Source: Opitutia bacterium
GTDB taxonomy: Bacteria > Verrucomicrobiota > Verrucomicrobiia > Opitutales > Opitutaceae
Direction: 5' to 3'
Assembly: GCA_016187945.1 (NCBI GenBank)
Contig: JACPIT010000013.1
Location: 248,001 to 312,000 of the forward strand
DNA length: 64,000 nt
The position numbers were made by a program, and so were the translations under genes. Below the pieces are notes generated by a model. That model did no database searches. It saw only the letters and a program-made list of their open reading frames with translations, and was not told the origin of the DNA. Position 1 is the first letter of the stretch; every line of letters begins with the position of its first letter. This document shows positions 1-8,544 of this stretch, piece after piece.

Positions 1-118
1 CCGCTTGGGCGATGCCACGGATTTCTTACGCACGCGTTGCGCCACCGGAAAACTAGCTTACTTGCTCTGACCGGCCCGATGCCTGCTCGTGGCAGGCGCA
101 CACACCGTCACCCCCGCA

Positions 119-3016
119 ATGCGAATCCCGCCTGCCCCCGTCGGCGCGGTCGCGCTCTGCGCCGCCATCGTCGCGGCGGCTCGGCCCGCCCATGCTCCTC
201 TTCAACTCGATCCGTTCGAGGTCACCGGCACCCGCCTGCCGCGCCCGATCTCGGAGTCGCCGGTCGGATTCGTCGTGCTCGACCGCGCCGCGATCGACCA
301 CACCGGTCGCGCCAACCTCTCGGAAATCCTGCGCGAACTGCCCGAACTCACCAGCACCGGCATCACCGAGAACGTCGCCATCAGCGGCACGCACGGCGCC
401 ACCGCCGCCGATCTGCGCGGCCTCGGCGCCGGCTACACGCTCGTGCTCGTCGACGGCCGGCGCGTCACGTCCAGCGCGAATGCGTTCGACGACGTCGTCT
501 TCGTCGACCTCAACCGCTTCCCGCCGGACGCGATCGAGCGCATCGAGATTCTCAAGAGCGGCGCCTCCGCCGTCTACGGCGCCGACGCGGTCGCCGGCGT
601 GATCAACCTCATCACCCGCCGCGGAGCACAGGGCGGCGAATGGCGCGTGGCCTACGCCAACGCATTCGCGACCGACGCCGCCGAGTTGGACGCCAGTCTC
701 GTGCAAGGGGTCACGCGCGGTGCGTTGAGCCTGTCGCTGAACGCCAGCTTGTTCCGCCGGCACGCACTCGCGAACCGCGACCGCTGGTTCTCGCGCACCG
801 CGAACCTCGCCCCGCGCTTCGCCGCGACCTACGACTATTTCGCCCACCTCTCGCCGGCCGAACTCGCGAGCTACGACGGCCGCTCGCTCAACGGCCCCGT
901 CTCCCGCATCGCACTCGTCGCAGGCCAAATCAACGGCCAGAACGGCGTCGCCATCCCCGGCCTCGCCGCCGGCGAGCCGATCGTCGCGCTCCCCGGCACC
1001 GGCGGCACCGCCGCCGGCACACTCGCCACCGCTTCGCCCGGCATCGCCACGCCGTATCTCCAGCCGACCGGCGGCCGGTTCAACCCGACCGCTGCCGCGA
1101 GCTTTGTCGCGCAGCAGCTCACGCGCACCGACGACACCGCGCGCAATCTCTACAACTACAACCAGGACGAGTGGCTCGTGCCCGAAGCGACGCGCGCGGG
1201 CTTCGGCCTGCGTGCCGACTATCTCCTGTCCGGCGGACAGACGCTGTTCGCCGACGCCACCGTGCAACGCAACCGCTCGCGCACGGAGTTTTTCGCCGCG
1301 AGCTTCACCACCACCGTGCCGCGCACGAACTACTACAACCCGTTCGGCGTCGATGTCGTCGCCGGCTGGCGCCTCGTCGAAACCGGCCCGCGTCGCTCGC
1401 TCGTCGAGGACGATTCCTGGTCGCTGCTCGCGGGCCTGCGCAGCGCCGCCTGCGCGCGTGTCGCGTGGGAAGTCGCCGTCGCGCACAGCGCCGACGAGTT
1501 CGTCGACACCCTGCAAAACGCGCTCGTCGCCTCTCGCGCGCTCGCCGCGCTGGCGCGCACCGACGCCAGCGCGCTGAATCCGTTCGGCGGCGAGACCTTT
1601 CGCCACGATCCGGCGCTGATCCGTTCGCTCGTCACCGCGACGTGGAACGGCGGCAGCACCAGTCTGAGCACGGTCGATGGCCGCGTCGCGGGCACGCTCG
1701 GCGCGCTGCCCGCCGGAGCGATCAGCGGCGCCGCCTACGCGGAGGCGCGCCGCGAGCGCTTCTCGGCCGCGAGCGATCCACTCAGCCAGAACGGCGAGTT
1801 GTTTGGCCAGGGCCAGACCGGCGCGCCGAGCGCCTGGCAACGCGAAGCGAGCGCGCTCGCCGCGGAGCTGCACGCGCCGCTGTGGTCGGCCGCGCCGGCC
1901 GGCGGACCACCCCGGCTCGCGTTCGAGGCCGCCGCGCGCTGGGAGCAATTCGAAGGCGGCTTCGCGAGCGGCGCGAAGCCGAGCCTCGGACTCGTGGCGC
2001 GACCGCACGAGGCGGTCGTGCTGCGCGCGAGTTGGAGCGAGACTTTCAAAGCCCCCACGCTTCCACAGCTTTTCGCGCCGCAGAGCGAAGGCTACGTCAA
2101 CAGCCTCATCGATCCGCGCCGGCCCGGCGCATTGACCGGCGATCCGACCGACGGTCCCAACGTCTCGCGGCTTGTGCGCAGCGGCGGCAATCCCGCGCTC
2201 GGCCCGGAGCGCGGCCGCGTCACGCAGTTCGGCGCCACGTGGTCGCCGCGCGGAGCGCTGGAGGGCCTCGTGGTCGAGTGCGCGAGGTTCCACTACGAGT
2301 TGGACGACGTGATCGCGAATATCGGACCGACTCGCGTGCTGAGCGACGAACTTGGCGCCCTCGGCCGCCTCGTCGAGCGCGAGCCGGGCGCAGAGACCTA
2401 CACCAACACGACCGGCGCGCCGATCGACATCCTCAGCGGCCCGAACGGCGGGACGCGCGCGATCGCTCCCGGCGCCAGCGCGACCGTCCCGGGGCGGCTT
2501 CGTCGCATCGACGTCTACACCATCAATCTCGCGCGGCGGCGCTACGCCGGCGCCGACATTGCCGCGCACTACACGGCCGATCTCGGCGGCGCCGGCCGCG
2601 TGATGTTCGGTGCGGGCGCGACCTACGTCGACCAGACGAGCTACGCCAACGACCGCTACAGCGCGTTCGTCAATTCCGCCGGCCAGCCGGGGAGTCCGCG
2701 CTGGCGTTCGCGCGCGACGCTCGATTGGTCACACGACACGTGGCAAGCCGGCGCGACGTTCCTCTACACGGCAAGCAGCGGCGATCTGGCAACGTGGGGC
2801 TCGTATCTGAAGCCCTATCGCGTCGTGAATCTGCACGTCACCTACACCTCGCCCCGCTCGTCGTGGCTGCGCGGGATGCGCATCGCGATCGGGGTGGACG
2901 ATCTGCTCGAAGACGATCCGCCGCTCGTGAACGACCCGCCGATCGGTTACAGCTACTCCGCCGTCGCGCGCCCCCAGGGTCGGAGTTGGCGCGCAGCGCT
3001 TACACAAACGTGGTGA
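119..3016 (+). CDS. TonB-dependent outer-membrane receptor
   Basis: Outer-membrane active-transport receptor, 965 aa, substrate unknown. The ATG at 119 gives a signal peptide of about 26 residues ending in AHA. It is followed by the TonB-box-like stretch DPFEVTGTR and a plug domain (about residues 30-165) with LSEILRELPEL, LVLVDGRRV and IERIEILKSGASAVYGADAV, all typical of the family. The rest is a beta-barrel, and the protein ends in an aromatic residue (QTW), the usual barrel-assembly signal. An in-frame ATG at 89 would place extra residues before the signal peptide, so 119 is preferred. No ExbB/ExbD/TonB genes or substrate enzymes are nearby, so the ligand cannot be inferred. Bases 1-118 show no gene. 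Confidence 0.9.
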   Translation: MRIPPAPVGAVALCAAIVAAARPAHAPLQLDPFEVTGTRLPRPISESPVGFVVLDRAAIDHTGRANLSEILRELPELTSTGITENVAISGTHGATAADLRGLGAGYTLVLVDGRRVTSSANAFDDVVFVDLNRFPPDAIERIEILKSGASAVYGADAVAGVINLITRRGAQGGEWRVAYANAFATDAAELDASLVQGVTRGALSLSLNASLFRRHALANRDRWFSRTANLAPRFAATYDYFAHLSPAELASYDGRSLNGPVSRIALVAGQINGQNGVAIPGLAAGEPIVALPGTGGTAAGTLATASPGIATPYLQPTGGRFNPTAAASFVAQQLTRTDDTARNLYNYNQDEWLVPEATRAGFGLRADYLLSGGQTLFADATVQRNRSRTEFFAASFTTTVPRTNYYNPFGVDVVAGWRLVETGPRRSLVEDDSWSLLAGLRSAACARVAWEVAVAHSADEFVDTLQNALVASRALAALARTDASALNPFGGETFRHDPALIRSLVTATWNGGSTSLSTVDGRVAGTLGALPAGAISGAAYAEARRERFSAASDPLSQNGELFGQGQTGAPSAWQREASALAAELHAPLWSAAPAGGPPRLAFEAAARWEQFEGGFASGAKPSLGLVARPHEAVVLRASWSETFKAPTLPQLFAPQSEGYVNSLIDPRRPGALTGDPTDGPNVSRLVRSGGNPALGPERGRVTQFGATWSPRGALEGLVVECARFHYELDDVIANIGPTRVLSDELGALGRLVEREPGAETYTNTTGAPIDILSGPNGGTRAIAPGASATVPGRLRRIDVYTINLARRRYAGADIAAHYTADLGGAGRVMFGAGATYVDQTSYANDRYSAFVNSAGQPGSPRWRSRATLDWSHDTWQAGATFLYTASSGDLATWGSYLKPYRVVNLHVTYTSPRSSWLRGMRIAIGVDDLLEDDPPLVNDPPIGYSYSAVARPQGRSWRAALTQTW

Positions 3017-3137
3017 AGCCGACAACGCGGGCGACATGCATGTGCGCCAACAGAGCGGCGCAAAACCGCGACGCCACCGAAAATCCCTGGGCGACACACA
3101 CCTTCCCGTGCCGATCTGTCCTAGGATGCAAACCGGC

Positions 3138-3160
3138 TTTGTAGTCTAATAGACTACAAA
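3138..3160. promoter_or_regulatory. Perfect inverted repeat, operator-like
   Basis: Ten-base arms TTTGTAGTCT/AGACTACAAA surround AAT. The element is AT-rich in a GC-rich region. It resembles the dyads bound by BlaI/MecI/CopY-type repressors, but it lies between two convergent genes rather than in front of one, and no such repressor is in the window. There is no T-tract, so a terminator is less likely. Confidence 0.4.
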
Positions 3161-3199
3161 CAAAATCGTCTTCGACTCAGCCCGGGCGACGAGCGGGCG

Positions 3200-3814
3200 T
3201 CAATCGATCGAGCGGACCGCGGGGTGTTTCGCGATCAGCGAGAGGGCCTGGCGAAGGAGCGTCTTGCCGGGCTCCATGCGGTGCCAGGGCGACGCACCGC
3301 TCGGGTGCGGGAGCGGGATGCAGTCGAGCGCGCGGCCGCGGTGCTCGATGCGGAATTTTTTCCCGATGATGTCGTTCAACGGCGCCGGCGACAGGAAGCG
3401 GGTGATCGCGAGCTTGCCGACGGGGAGCACGAGGTCGGGTTCGAGCAAATCGAGTTCGGCGTCGAGCCAGCGGCCGCAGGCGGCAATCTCGTCCTCGTCC
3501 GGCACGCGGTCGCCGCCGGTTTCTTTTTTGCCGGGGAAGCAGCGGCACATCGCCGCGAAGTAGAGGCGGTCGCGCGTCTCGTCCTCGGTCCAGCCGAGCG
3601 CTTCGTTGAACCACTTGAAGAGCGTCTTGCCCGCGGTCCAGGCGAACGGCCGGCCGCGCACGGGCTCCTTGTCGCCGGGCGCCTGCCCGACGAGCAGCAC
3701 GCGCGACACGACGGGGCGGCCGACGACAACCGGTTTGTGCATGCGCGGGCAGGCGCGGCACGCAGCGAGACGCGCAAGGTGTTTTTGGACGGCGGCGACA
3801 GTGGGCGCGGGCAT
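3200..3814 (-). CDS. Uracil-DNA glycosylase superfamily protein
   Basis: Probable base-excision repair glycosylase, 204 aa from the ATG at 3814. Motif 1 is VGQAPGDKEPVRGRPFAWTA (around residues 42-61), corresponding to the GEAPG...G.PF.G motif of family 4 enzymes. The C-terminal motif LPHPSGASPW provides the His-Pro-Ser loop. Cysteines C19 and C22 (ACRACPRM), plus a later CRC, could bind the 4Fe-4S cluster of family 4/5 enzymes. An upstream in-frame ATG at 3835 would add seven residues read from a palindromic repeat; the 3814 start begins exactly at the edge of that repeat. It is separated from the helicase gene upstream by a terminator, so it is probably a single-gene unit. Confidence 0.8.
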   Translation of the reverse strand: MPAPTVAAVQKHLARLAACRACPRMHKPVVVGRPVVSRVLLVGQAPGDKEPVRGRPFAWTAGKTLFKWFNEALGWTEDETRDRLYFAAMCRCFPGKKETGGDRVPDEDEIAACGRWLDAELDLLEPDLVLPVGKLAITRFLSPAPLNDIIGKKFRIEHRGRALDCIPLPHPSGASPWHRMEPGKTLLRQALSLIAKHPAVRSID

Positions 3815-3870
3815 GGTGGAACGCGTCGAACACAACGCGCTCGGAGCGGCTTGAGGTCAAGCCGCTCCAC
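3815..3870. repeat. Palindromic repeat, family F (GGTGGAGCGCGTTGA type)
   Basis: Diverged copy of the element seen at 23822-23909 and 54495-54569. It starts GGTGGAACGCGT and ends GCCGCTCCAC. It abuts the start codon of the glycosylase gene and would form most of its 5' leader. Confidence 0.55.
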
Positions 3871-3895
3871 TTTCAGCAGGGCTGCACGTCCGCGC

Positions 3896-3922
3896 AAAAA
3901 AAGGCGCACCGTGGTGCGCCTT
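3896..3922 (-). terminator. Rho-independent terminator of the helicase gene
   Basis: Ten-base-pair stem AAGGCGCACC/GGTGCGCCTT with a 2-nt loop. On the minus strand it runs into a T-run, read as the A-run at 3896-3902 on the plus strand. It lies 26 bp past the helicase stop codon. Confidence 0.85.
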
Positions 3923-3947
3923 GAAAATGGGAGAGCCGGAGTCGCGT

Positions 3948-5240
3948 TCAGCCGCGGCGACCGCGGAACTGGAAGGCGACTTTGCCGCCGTTGCTGTCGC
4001 GATTGGCGTGACCGCCGCGGAAACCTCCGCGCTGTCCGCCGCCGCCGCCACGATGTCCACCGCCGCGGTGACCGCCACCTTGCTGGCCGCGCGGCTGCTT
4101 GGGCTGGGCGACGCCGAAGGGCAGATAGTCGAAGCCTTCGAGACGGAGCTCGGGAATTTTCTGGCCGATGAAGCGCTGGATGTCGCGGATGTCGTCGGCG
4201 TTCTCAGGCGTGACGAGCGTGAAGGCGTCGCCGACGGCCTGCGCGCGGCCGGTGCGGCCGATGCGGTGGACGTAGTCCTCGGGATTCTCCGGCACGTCGT
4301 AGTTGATGACGTGGGTGACGCCGGCGACGTCGATGCCGCGGGCGGCGATGTCGGTCGCGACCATCACTTCGTATTTGCCGGATTTGAAACCGGCGAGCGC
4401 CTCGATGCGCTGGTTCTGCGAGCGGTTGGCGTGGAGGACGGCGACGCTGTGGTTCGCGGACTTGAGCTTGCGCGCGATCTTATCGGCGCCGTGCTTGGTG
4501 CGCGAGAAGACGAGCACGCTGTCGAAATCGGTTTTCGCGAGCAGCGCGACGAGGAGGTCGAACTTTTGCGCGAGCGCGACCGGGTAAAGCGCGTGATTGA
4601 TCGAGCGGTTGACCGAGCGGTTGACGCCGACTTCGACGCGCTGCGGATTGCGAAGCGCGAAAGAGGCGACGGCTTGGATTTCCGGGGGCACGGTTGCGGA
4701 GAAGAACAGCGTCTGACGCTCGCGCGGGCAGCGGCCGATGATGTCCTTCACGACAGGCAGGAAGCCCATGTCGAGCATGCGATCGACTTCGTCGAGGACG
4801 AGAATCTGGATGTCGCGCAGGTTGATCGAGCCGTCATGGACGTAGTCCATGAGGCGGCCGGGGGTGGCGGCGATGATGTCGACGCCTTTGCGGAGTTCGC
4901 TGCGTTGGAGGCCGTAGCCGACGCCGCCGAAGACGGCGACGGTGCGCAGATCGGTGAAGCGCGCGAAATCGCGGAACGCGGTCTCGACTTGCGCGGCGAG
5001 TTCGCGCGTGGGCTCGAGCACGAGCACGCGGGGCTTGGCGGCGTGTTTGCCGAGGCGGGAAATGATCGGGAGCGCGAACGCGGCGGTCTTGCCCGTGCCG
5101 GTTTGAGCGGAGCCGATGAGGTCGCCGCCGCCGAGCACGACGGGAATCGCGCGGAGCTGAATGGGAGTCGGGTCCGTGTAGCCGGCAGCTTGGATGCCGC
5201 GGAGGACGGGCTCGGAGAGATTGAGAGCTTTGAAAGCCAT
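3948..5240 (-). CDS. DEAD-box RNA helicase, RhlE-like, with RGG tail
   Basis: ATP-dependent RNA helicase, 430 aa, probably acting in RNA unwinding, ribosome assembly or cold adaptation. Motifs in order: Q motif (PTPIQLRAIP), Walker A AQTGTGKT, PTRELA, TPGR, motif II as DEVD instead of DEAD, SAT, and in the second RecA domain HRIGRTGR. From about residue 375 the C-terminus is a Gly/Arg/His-rich tail with GGGHRGGG repeats, an unstructured RNA-binding extension. The next gene upstream encodes a small RRM protein with a similar Gly/Arg tail. Each gene has its own terminator, so they are neighbours rather than an operon. Confidence 0.92.
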   Translation of the reverse strand: MAFKALNLSEPVLRGIQAAGYTDPTPIQLRAIPVVLGGGDLIGSAQTGTGKTAAFALPIISRLGKHAAKPRVLVLEPTRELAAQVETAFRDFARFTDLRTVAVFGGVGYGLQRSELRKGVDIIAATPGRLMDYVHDGSINLRDIQILVLDEVDRMLDMGFLPVVKDIIGRCPRERQTLFFSATVPPEIQAVASFALRNPQRVEVGVNRSVNRSINHALYPVALAQKFDLLVALLAKTDFDSVLVFSRTKHGADKIARKLKSANHSVAVLHANRSQNQRIEALAGFKSGKYEVMVATDIAARGIDVAGVTHVINYDVPENPEDYVHRIGRTGRAQAVGDAFTLVTPENADDIRDIQRFIGQKIPELRLEGFDYLPFGVAQPKQPRGQQGGGHRGGGHRGGGGGQRGGFRGGHANRDSNGGKVAFQFRGRRG

Positions 5241-5398
5241 GGGAGGAACGAACCACTAAGGCGCACTAATCGACGCTAATGGAGACGCGGCATCGCGGAG
5301 CGACGGACGCGCAGGGGCGTTGCGGAAAAAATTCGCGCAAACGCGGATGATGAAAACGGCGACGACTAGCGAGCTAGCGGATGAGTGATTCGCCTGGA

Positions 5399-5432
5399 TA
5401 AACAAAAGGGCGGAGCCACGCGGGCTCCGCCC
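5399..5432 (-). terminator. Rho-independent terminator of the RRM gene
   Basis: Ten-base-pair stem GGGCGGAGCC/GGCTCCGCCC with a 5-nt loop, followed on the minus strand by TTTTGTTTA. Confidence 0.85.
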
Positions 5433-5469
5433 CGAAAGTCAGTCAGTTTGCGCGAGGCAAACGGTCCGC

Positions 5470-5868
5470 TTAGTAACGGTCGCGACCGCCACCGAAGCCA
5501 CCGCGATCGCCACGGTCGCCACCGCGGCCGCCACGGCCACCGCCGAAGCCACCGCGACCGCCGCCGCCGAAGCCGCGACGCTCGCCGCCGCCGAAGCCGC
5601 CGCCAGCCGGACGGTCTTCCTTCGGGCGGGCTTCATTGACCTGGAGGGCGCGGCCATCGAGTTGGACGCCGTTGGTCTTCTCGATCGCGGCCTTCGCCTC
5701 TTCGGGCGTGCCCATCGTGACGAACGCGAAGCCGCGCGGGCGGCCCGTGAATTTGTCCATCGCGACGTAGATGTCGGAAACGGTGCCGAACTGCTCGAAG
5801 TGCGCGCGGAGCGCTTCTTCGGAGGTCTGGAACGACATATTGCCGACGTAGAGTTTGGAGTTGCTCAT
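5470..5868 (-). CDS. RRM-domain RNA-binding protein, Gly/Arg-rich tail
   Basis: Small single-RRM RNA-binding protein, 132 aa. RNP2 is KLYVGNM near the N-terminus and RNP1 is RGFAFVTM around residues 45-52; the RRM fills about residues 1-80. The remainder is low-complexity Gly/Arg/Phe (FGGGERRGFGGGGRGG). This architecture matches the glycine-rich, often cold-inducible RNA-binding proteins of cyanobacteria and other bacteria. A long leader upstream and the neighbouring RGG-tailed helicase fit a role in RNA structure control. Cold induction is inference. Confidence 0.9.
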   Translation of the reverse strand: MSNSKLYVGNMSFQTSEEALRAHFEQFGTVSDIYVAMDKFTGRPRGFAFVTMGTPEEAKAAIEKTNGVQLDGRALQVNEARPKEDRPAGGGFGGGERRGFGGGGRGGFGGGRGGRGGDRGDRGGFGGGRDRY

Positions 5869-6130
5869 GTGATGAAATCGTTAGGGGCCTTCGTTCCGCT
5901 GCCAGTCCGTTCCCACTGTGGGTTTCAAATCATCACTTAAGCCAAAGCAGCTCAGCCAACGACTCACCAGATCCTGTCATCTAACTCGAAAACTCTTAAC
6001 GAACGGCGGACAGAGTCCACGGTCTGGGAACGAACGCAAGGGCAATTCCGTCGGAGAAATCCCTAAGCACTCGCCGGGAGCGGCTTAGGCGCGATAAACT
6101 GAAACCCAACTGTCGCGAAGCGCGCTTCAT
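5869..6130. other. Intergenic region, leader of the RRM gene
   Basis: No credible coding sequence on either strand. It must contain the promoter and 5' leader of the RRM gene (minus strand). I see no clear -35/-10 pair and no strong hairpin. Confidence 0.5.
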
Positions 6131-6165
6131 AAAAGCAGAAGGCGTCCCGAGCGAACGGGACGCCT
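6131..6165 (-). terminator. Rho-independent terminator of the DUF3016-like gene
   Basis: Ten-base-pair stem AGGCGTCCCG/CGGGACGCCT followed on the minus strand by TCTGCTTTTA. It lies 26 bp beyond the stop codon. Confidence 0.75.
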
Positions 6166-6191
6166 CGAAAAATCATCCCTCAGCGCAGGCG

Positions 6192-6740
6192 CTATTTCTT
6201 CTTGGCGGGAAATTCCCGGCGCATCCAGTCGTTGAGCATATCTTTGTCCCAGCGGAGCGGGTCGCTCTGCGGGAACGCGATCGAGGTCATGAAGCCGAGA
6301 TTGCTGAGCTCGCGATGACCTTCGGCGGCGACGGTGCCGTCGGCATTGATCAGACGGAAATCGAGCTTCATGCGCGGAACGTAGATGTCCTTCACGATGC
6401 GGATGTCATCCGCGCGCGGACCGCGCCACGGCTCGAAGTCGCCGGCGAGGTCGATGTCCTTGAACTTGATCTCGACGCGCTGGCCGGGAGCGAGGCGCGA
6501 GGCGAGGCGATCCTGCAAAAATTCGCGGAATTGCGACATGAGCCCGTCCTGTCCGTAGTCTTTTGACGAGTAGCTCTGCGTGAAGTCGGTGAATTCAGCC
6601 GGATTGTCGAACGTGACGTCGACGGGCGAAGCGGGCGCAGCTTTCGGAGCGGAGACGGCAGCCTGGTCGGCAGCGGCAAATGCCAAGCTCGCACCGCACA
6701 GCGCTCCCGCGAGGAGTAAGAATGGGCGCAATGCTTTCAT
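6192..6740 (-). CDS. Exported protein, DUF3016-like
   Basis: Predicted periplasmic protein of unknown function, 182 aa from the ATG at 6740. Signal peptide MKALRPFLLLAGALCGASLA, probably cleaved near AFA-A. The mature part has VDVTFDNPAEFTDF, a spaced pattern RVEIKFKDIDLAGDFEPW, and VPRMKLDFRLINADG near the C-terminus, which I associate with the DUF3016 family of proteobacterial and verrucomicrobial exported proteins. The tail ends in Lys-rich PAKKK. Alternative in-frame starts upstream (6757, 6908) would bury the signal peptide. A terminator follows the gene. It is probably transcribed alone. Confidence 0.7.
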   Translation of the reverse strand: MKALRPFLLLAGALCGASLAFAAADQAAVSAPKAAPASPVDVTFDNPAEFTDFTQSYSSKDYGQDGLMSQFREFLQDRLASRLAPGQRVEIKFKDIDLAGDFEPWRGPRADDIRIVKDIYVPRMKLDFRLINADGTVAAEGHRELSNLGFMTSIAFPQSDPLRWDKDMLNDWMRREFPAKKK

Positions 6741-7090
6741 GCGGGCACAATGGCTCATTTGGATGAAATTTCCAGCGGCATCTCTTCGTTTCAGTAACAG
6801 AACCGTTATGGGCCGTTGGAAGAATGAGACACACGATTTGCTTGCGGGACCAATGACGTTGATTCCATTCAACGGCCATCCACGTGCGCTTCCGCGCAGG
6901 TGGAACAATTTCCGCTACAACGTGCTCTGACCCAGCACCGCCACGCACCAAGCCATGTTAGTCTCCGTCATCATTCTCGCGCTGCTCTCCCTGCTCGTCG
7001 CCACCGAGCCGGAGAGTTGAACCGGTTTACCCGACTTCCGCCGCCTACGATCAGGATTTCGTCCCGCCTATTTCCGCAACACTCTTCCGG
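6741..7090. other. Intergenic region between divergent genes
   Basis: Holds the promoter side of the DUF3016-like gene and a possible 21-codon ORF at 6955-7020. Nothing else is recognised. The segment ends in a terminator at 7091-7116, so some transcript must end here: either the small ORF or a small RNA. Confidence 0.45.
6955..7020 (+). CDS. Possible 21-residue hydrophobic small protein
   Basis: ATG-to-TGA ORF encoding a peptide of 21 residues with a strongly hydrophobic core (VIILALLSLLV) and the polar tail ATEPES. It has the form of a single-pass membrane microprotein. A plus-strand terminator follows 70 bp downstream and no other plus-strand gene precedes it, so the terminator needs an upstream transcript. 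No clear ribosome binding site. Could be chance. Confidence 0.35.
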   Translation: MLVSVIILALLSLLVATEPES

Positions 7091-7116
7091 GCCGCCTCGT
7101 GTGAGGCGGCTTTTTT
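7091..7116 (+). terminator. Rho-independent terminator
   Basis: Eight-base-pair stem GCCGCCTC/GAGGCGGC with a 4-nt loop, then six Ts. It lies upstream of the desaturase gene with no annotated plus-strand gene before it except the small ORF at 6955. It could also act as a leader attenuator for the desaturase. Confidence 0.8.
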
Positions 7117-7243
7117 GCGCTCCGGGCCGCCTGCGGCGGTCGCGCGTGGAAAATAGGGGAAATTCTCTTCGGGCCAATTGGCGGCTTGCAGCGGCTCGCG
7201 CCCGCGGTTTCCGTGCCGCCCTCACCTCTGTCGCTCTCGCATC

Positions 7244-8428
7244 GTGTCCTCTCTCCACGCCTCTCTGCGCCGCATCGGCGCCTCGCTTATTCAGTGGGTC
7301 GATTCCGACTACACGCTTGAATCCCCGGAAACCATCCGCGCCCAACCCGATGGCGTGAATCTCGTCCGCTGCATCCCGTTTATCATCCTGCACCTCGGCT
7401 GTCTCGGCGTGCTCTGGGCCGGCTGGAGCTGGTTCGCCGTCTGGGCCGCCGTGTTTCTCTACGTCGTGCGCATGTTCGCCGTCACCGGCATCCTGCACCG
7501 CTATTTCTCCCACAAGACCTACAGCACGTCGCGCTTCGGCCAATTTCTCCTCGCGCTCTGGGCCGGCACGACCGTCCAACGCGGCCCGCTCTGGTGGGCG
7601 TATCATCACCGCCACCACCACCTGCACTCCGACGACGAAGAGGACGCCCACTCGCCGCACGTGCACGGCTTCCTCTGGTCGCACATCGGCTGGATCACCT
7701 CGAAGCGCAACTTTCCCACCGACTACACGAAAGTCAAAGACCTCACCAAATACCCCGAACTCGTCTGGCTGAACCGCTTTGACATCGTCGTCCCCGTGCT
7801 CTTCGCGCTCGGCCTCTTCGGTCTCGGCGCGTTGCTCGAGAGCGTCGCCCCCTCGCTCGGCACCAGCGCCTGGCAGCTCCTCGTCTGGGGCTTCTTCATC
7901 AGCACCACCGCGCTCTTCCACGGCACCGCGTCGATCAACTCCTTCACGCACCTCTGGGGCAAACGCCGTTTCAACACCACCGACGACTCGCGCAACAGCT
8001 TCATCCTCGCGATCGTCTGTCTCGGCGAAGGCTGGCACAACAACCACCACCGCTACCAGTCCGCCACCCGCAACGGTTTCTATTGGTGGGAAATCGATCC
8101 GACCTACTACGGCCTGAAGGCGCTCTCGTTCACCGGCTTCATCTGGGGCCTGAAATCCGTCCCGAAATCCATCTACGAAGAAGCCGAGCGCAACGCCCAC
8201 CACGACACCATCCGCCGCATGTCGCTCTCCTCCGTGCAGGACGAGATCAACACGCTCAAGCGCGTCGTCCCCACCGCTGCCGCCATCGCCCTCGCCACCG
8301 TCAACTCGCCCGAAGTCGCCGCGCAGATGCAGAAAAAAGACGGCCCCGCGATCCACAAGGACGTCTCCGAACTCGCGCAACAGCCACCCGCGACCTCGCC
8401 GAAAAACCAAAACCCGCCCGTCATCTAG
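7244..8428 (+). CDS. Membrane acyl-CoA/acyl-lipid desaturase
   Basis: Di-iron fatty acid desaturase, 394 aa from the GTG at 7244, inserting a double bond (delta-9 type) into membrane fatty acids. The three histidine boxes are present: HRYFSH (from about residue 85), HRHHH (about 121) and HNNHH (about 265), with hydrophobic membrane segments around residues 35-75 and 175-220. The start is uncertain: a TTG at 7178 is also in frame and no clear ribosome binding site marks either. The C-terminal 70 residues are an extension rich in charged and Ala residues. The stop TAG is followed at once by a GTAG-headed repeat. The next plus-strand gene modifies unsaturated lipids, its likely product. Confidence 0.88.
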   Translation: MSSLHASLRRIGASLIQWVDSDYTLESPETIRAQPDGVNLVRCIPFIILHLGCLGVLWAGWSWFAVWAAVFLYVVRMFAVTGILHRYFSHKTYSTSRFGQFLLALWAGTTVQRGPLWWAYHHRHHHLHSDDEEDAHSPHVHGFLWSHIGWITSKRNFPTDYTKVKDLTKYPELVWLNRFDIVVPVLFALGLFGLGALLESVAPSLGTSAWQLLVWGFFISTTALFHGTASINSFTHLWGKRRFNTTDDSRNSFILAIVCLGEGWHNNHHRYQSATRNGFYWWEIDPTYYGLKALSFTGFIWGLKSVPKSIYEEAERNAHHDTIRRMSLSSVQDEINTLKRVVPTAAAIALATVNSPEVAAQMQKKDGPAIHKDVSELAQQPPATSPKNQNPPVI

Positions 8429-8451
8429 GTAGCGCCGGTCTCCGACCGGCG
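8429..8451. repeat. Single REP unit, family C
   Basis: GTAGCGCCGGTCTCCGACCGGCG: a GTAG head plus one hairpin, without the inverted partner seen in other copies. It begins directly after the desaturase stop codon. Confidence 0.75.
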
Positions 8452-8512
8452 AAAAATTCCCTCGCACCACGAAGGCGTCGCGACTTCACCGCACCGCCCG
8501 CTTCGGAAAACC

Positions 8513-8544
8513 AAGCCCCGCCACCCGCGGGGCTTTTCTTTTTT
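8513..8544 (+). terminator. Rho-independent terminator after the desaturase
   Basis: Stem GCCCCGC/GCGGGGC, then TTTTCTTTTTT. Confidence 0.85.

Noticed and set aside
37-3144. 1035-residue open frame overlapping the TonB receptor gene, and an 838-residue frame antisense to it
   Set aside because: Arg/Ala/Pro-biased translations with no domain; typical shadows in GC-rich DNA. The receptor frame has clear plug motifs.
3138-3160. Palindrome considered as the terminator of the TonB receptor gene
   Set aside because: AT-rich stem with no T-run on either strand and 120 bp from the stop codon.
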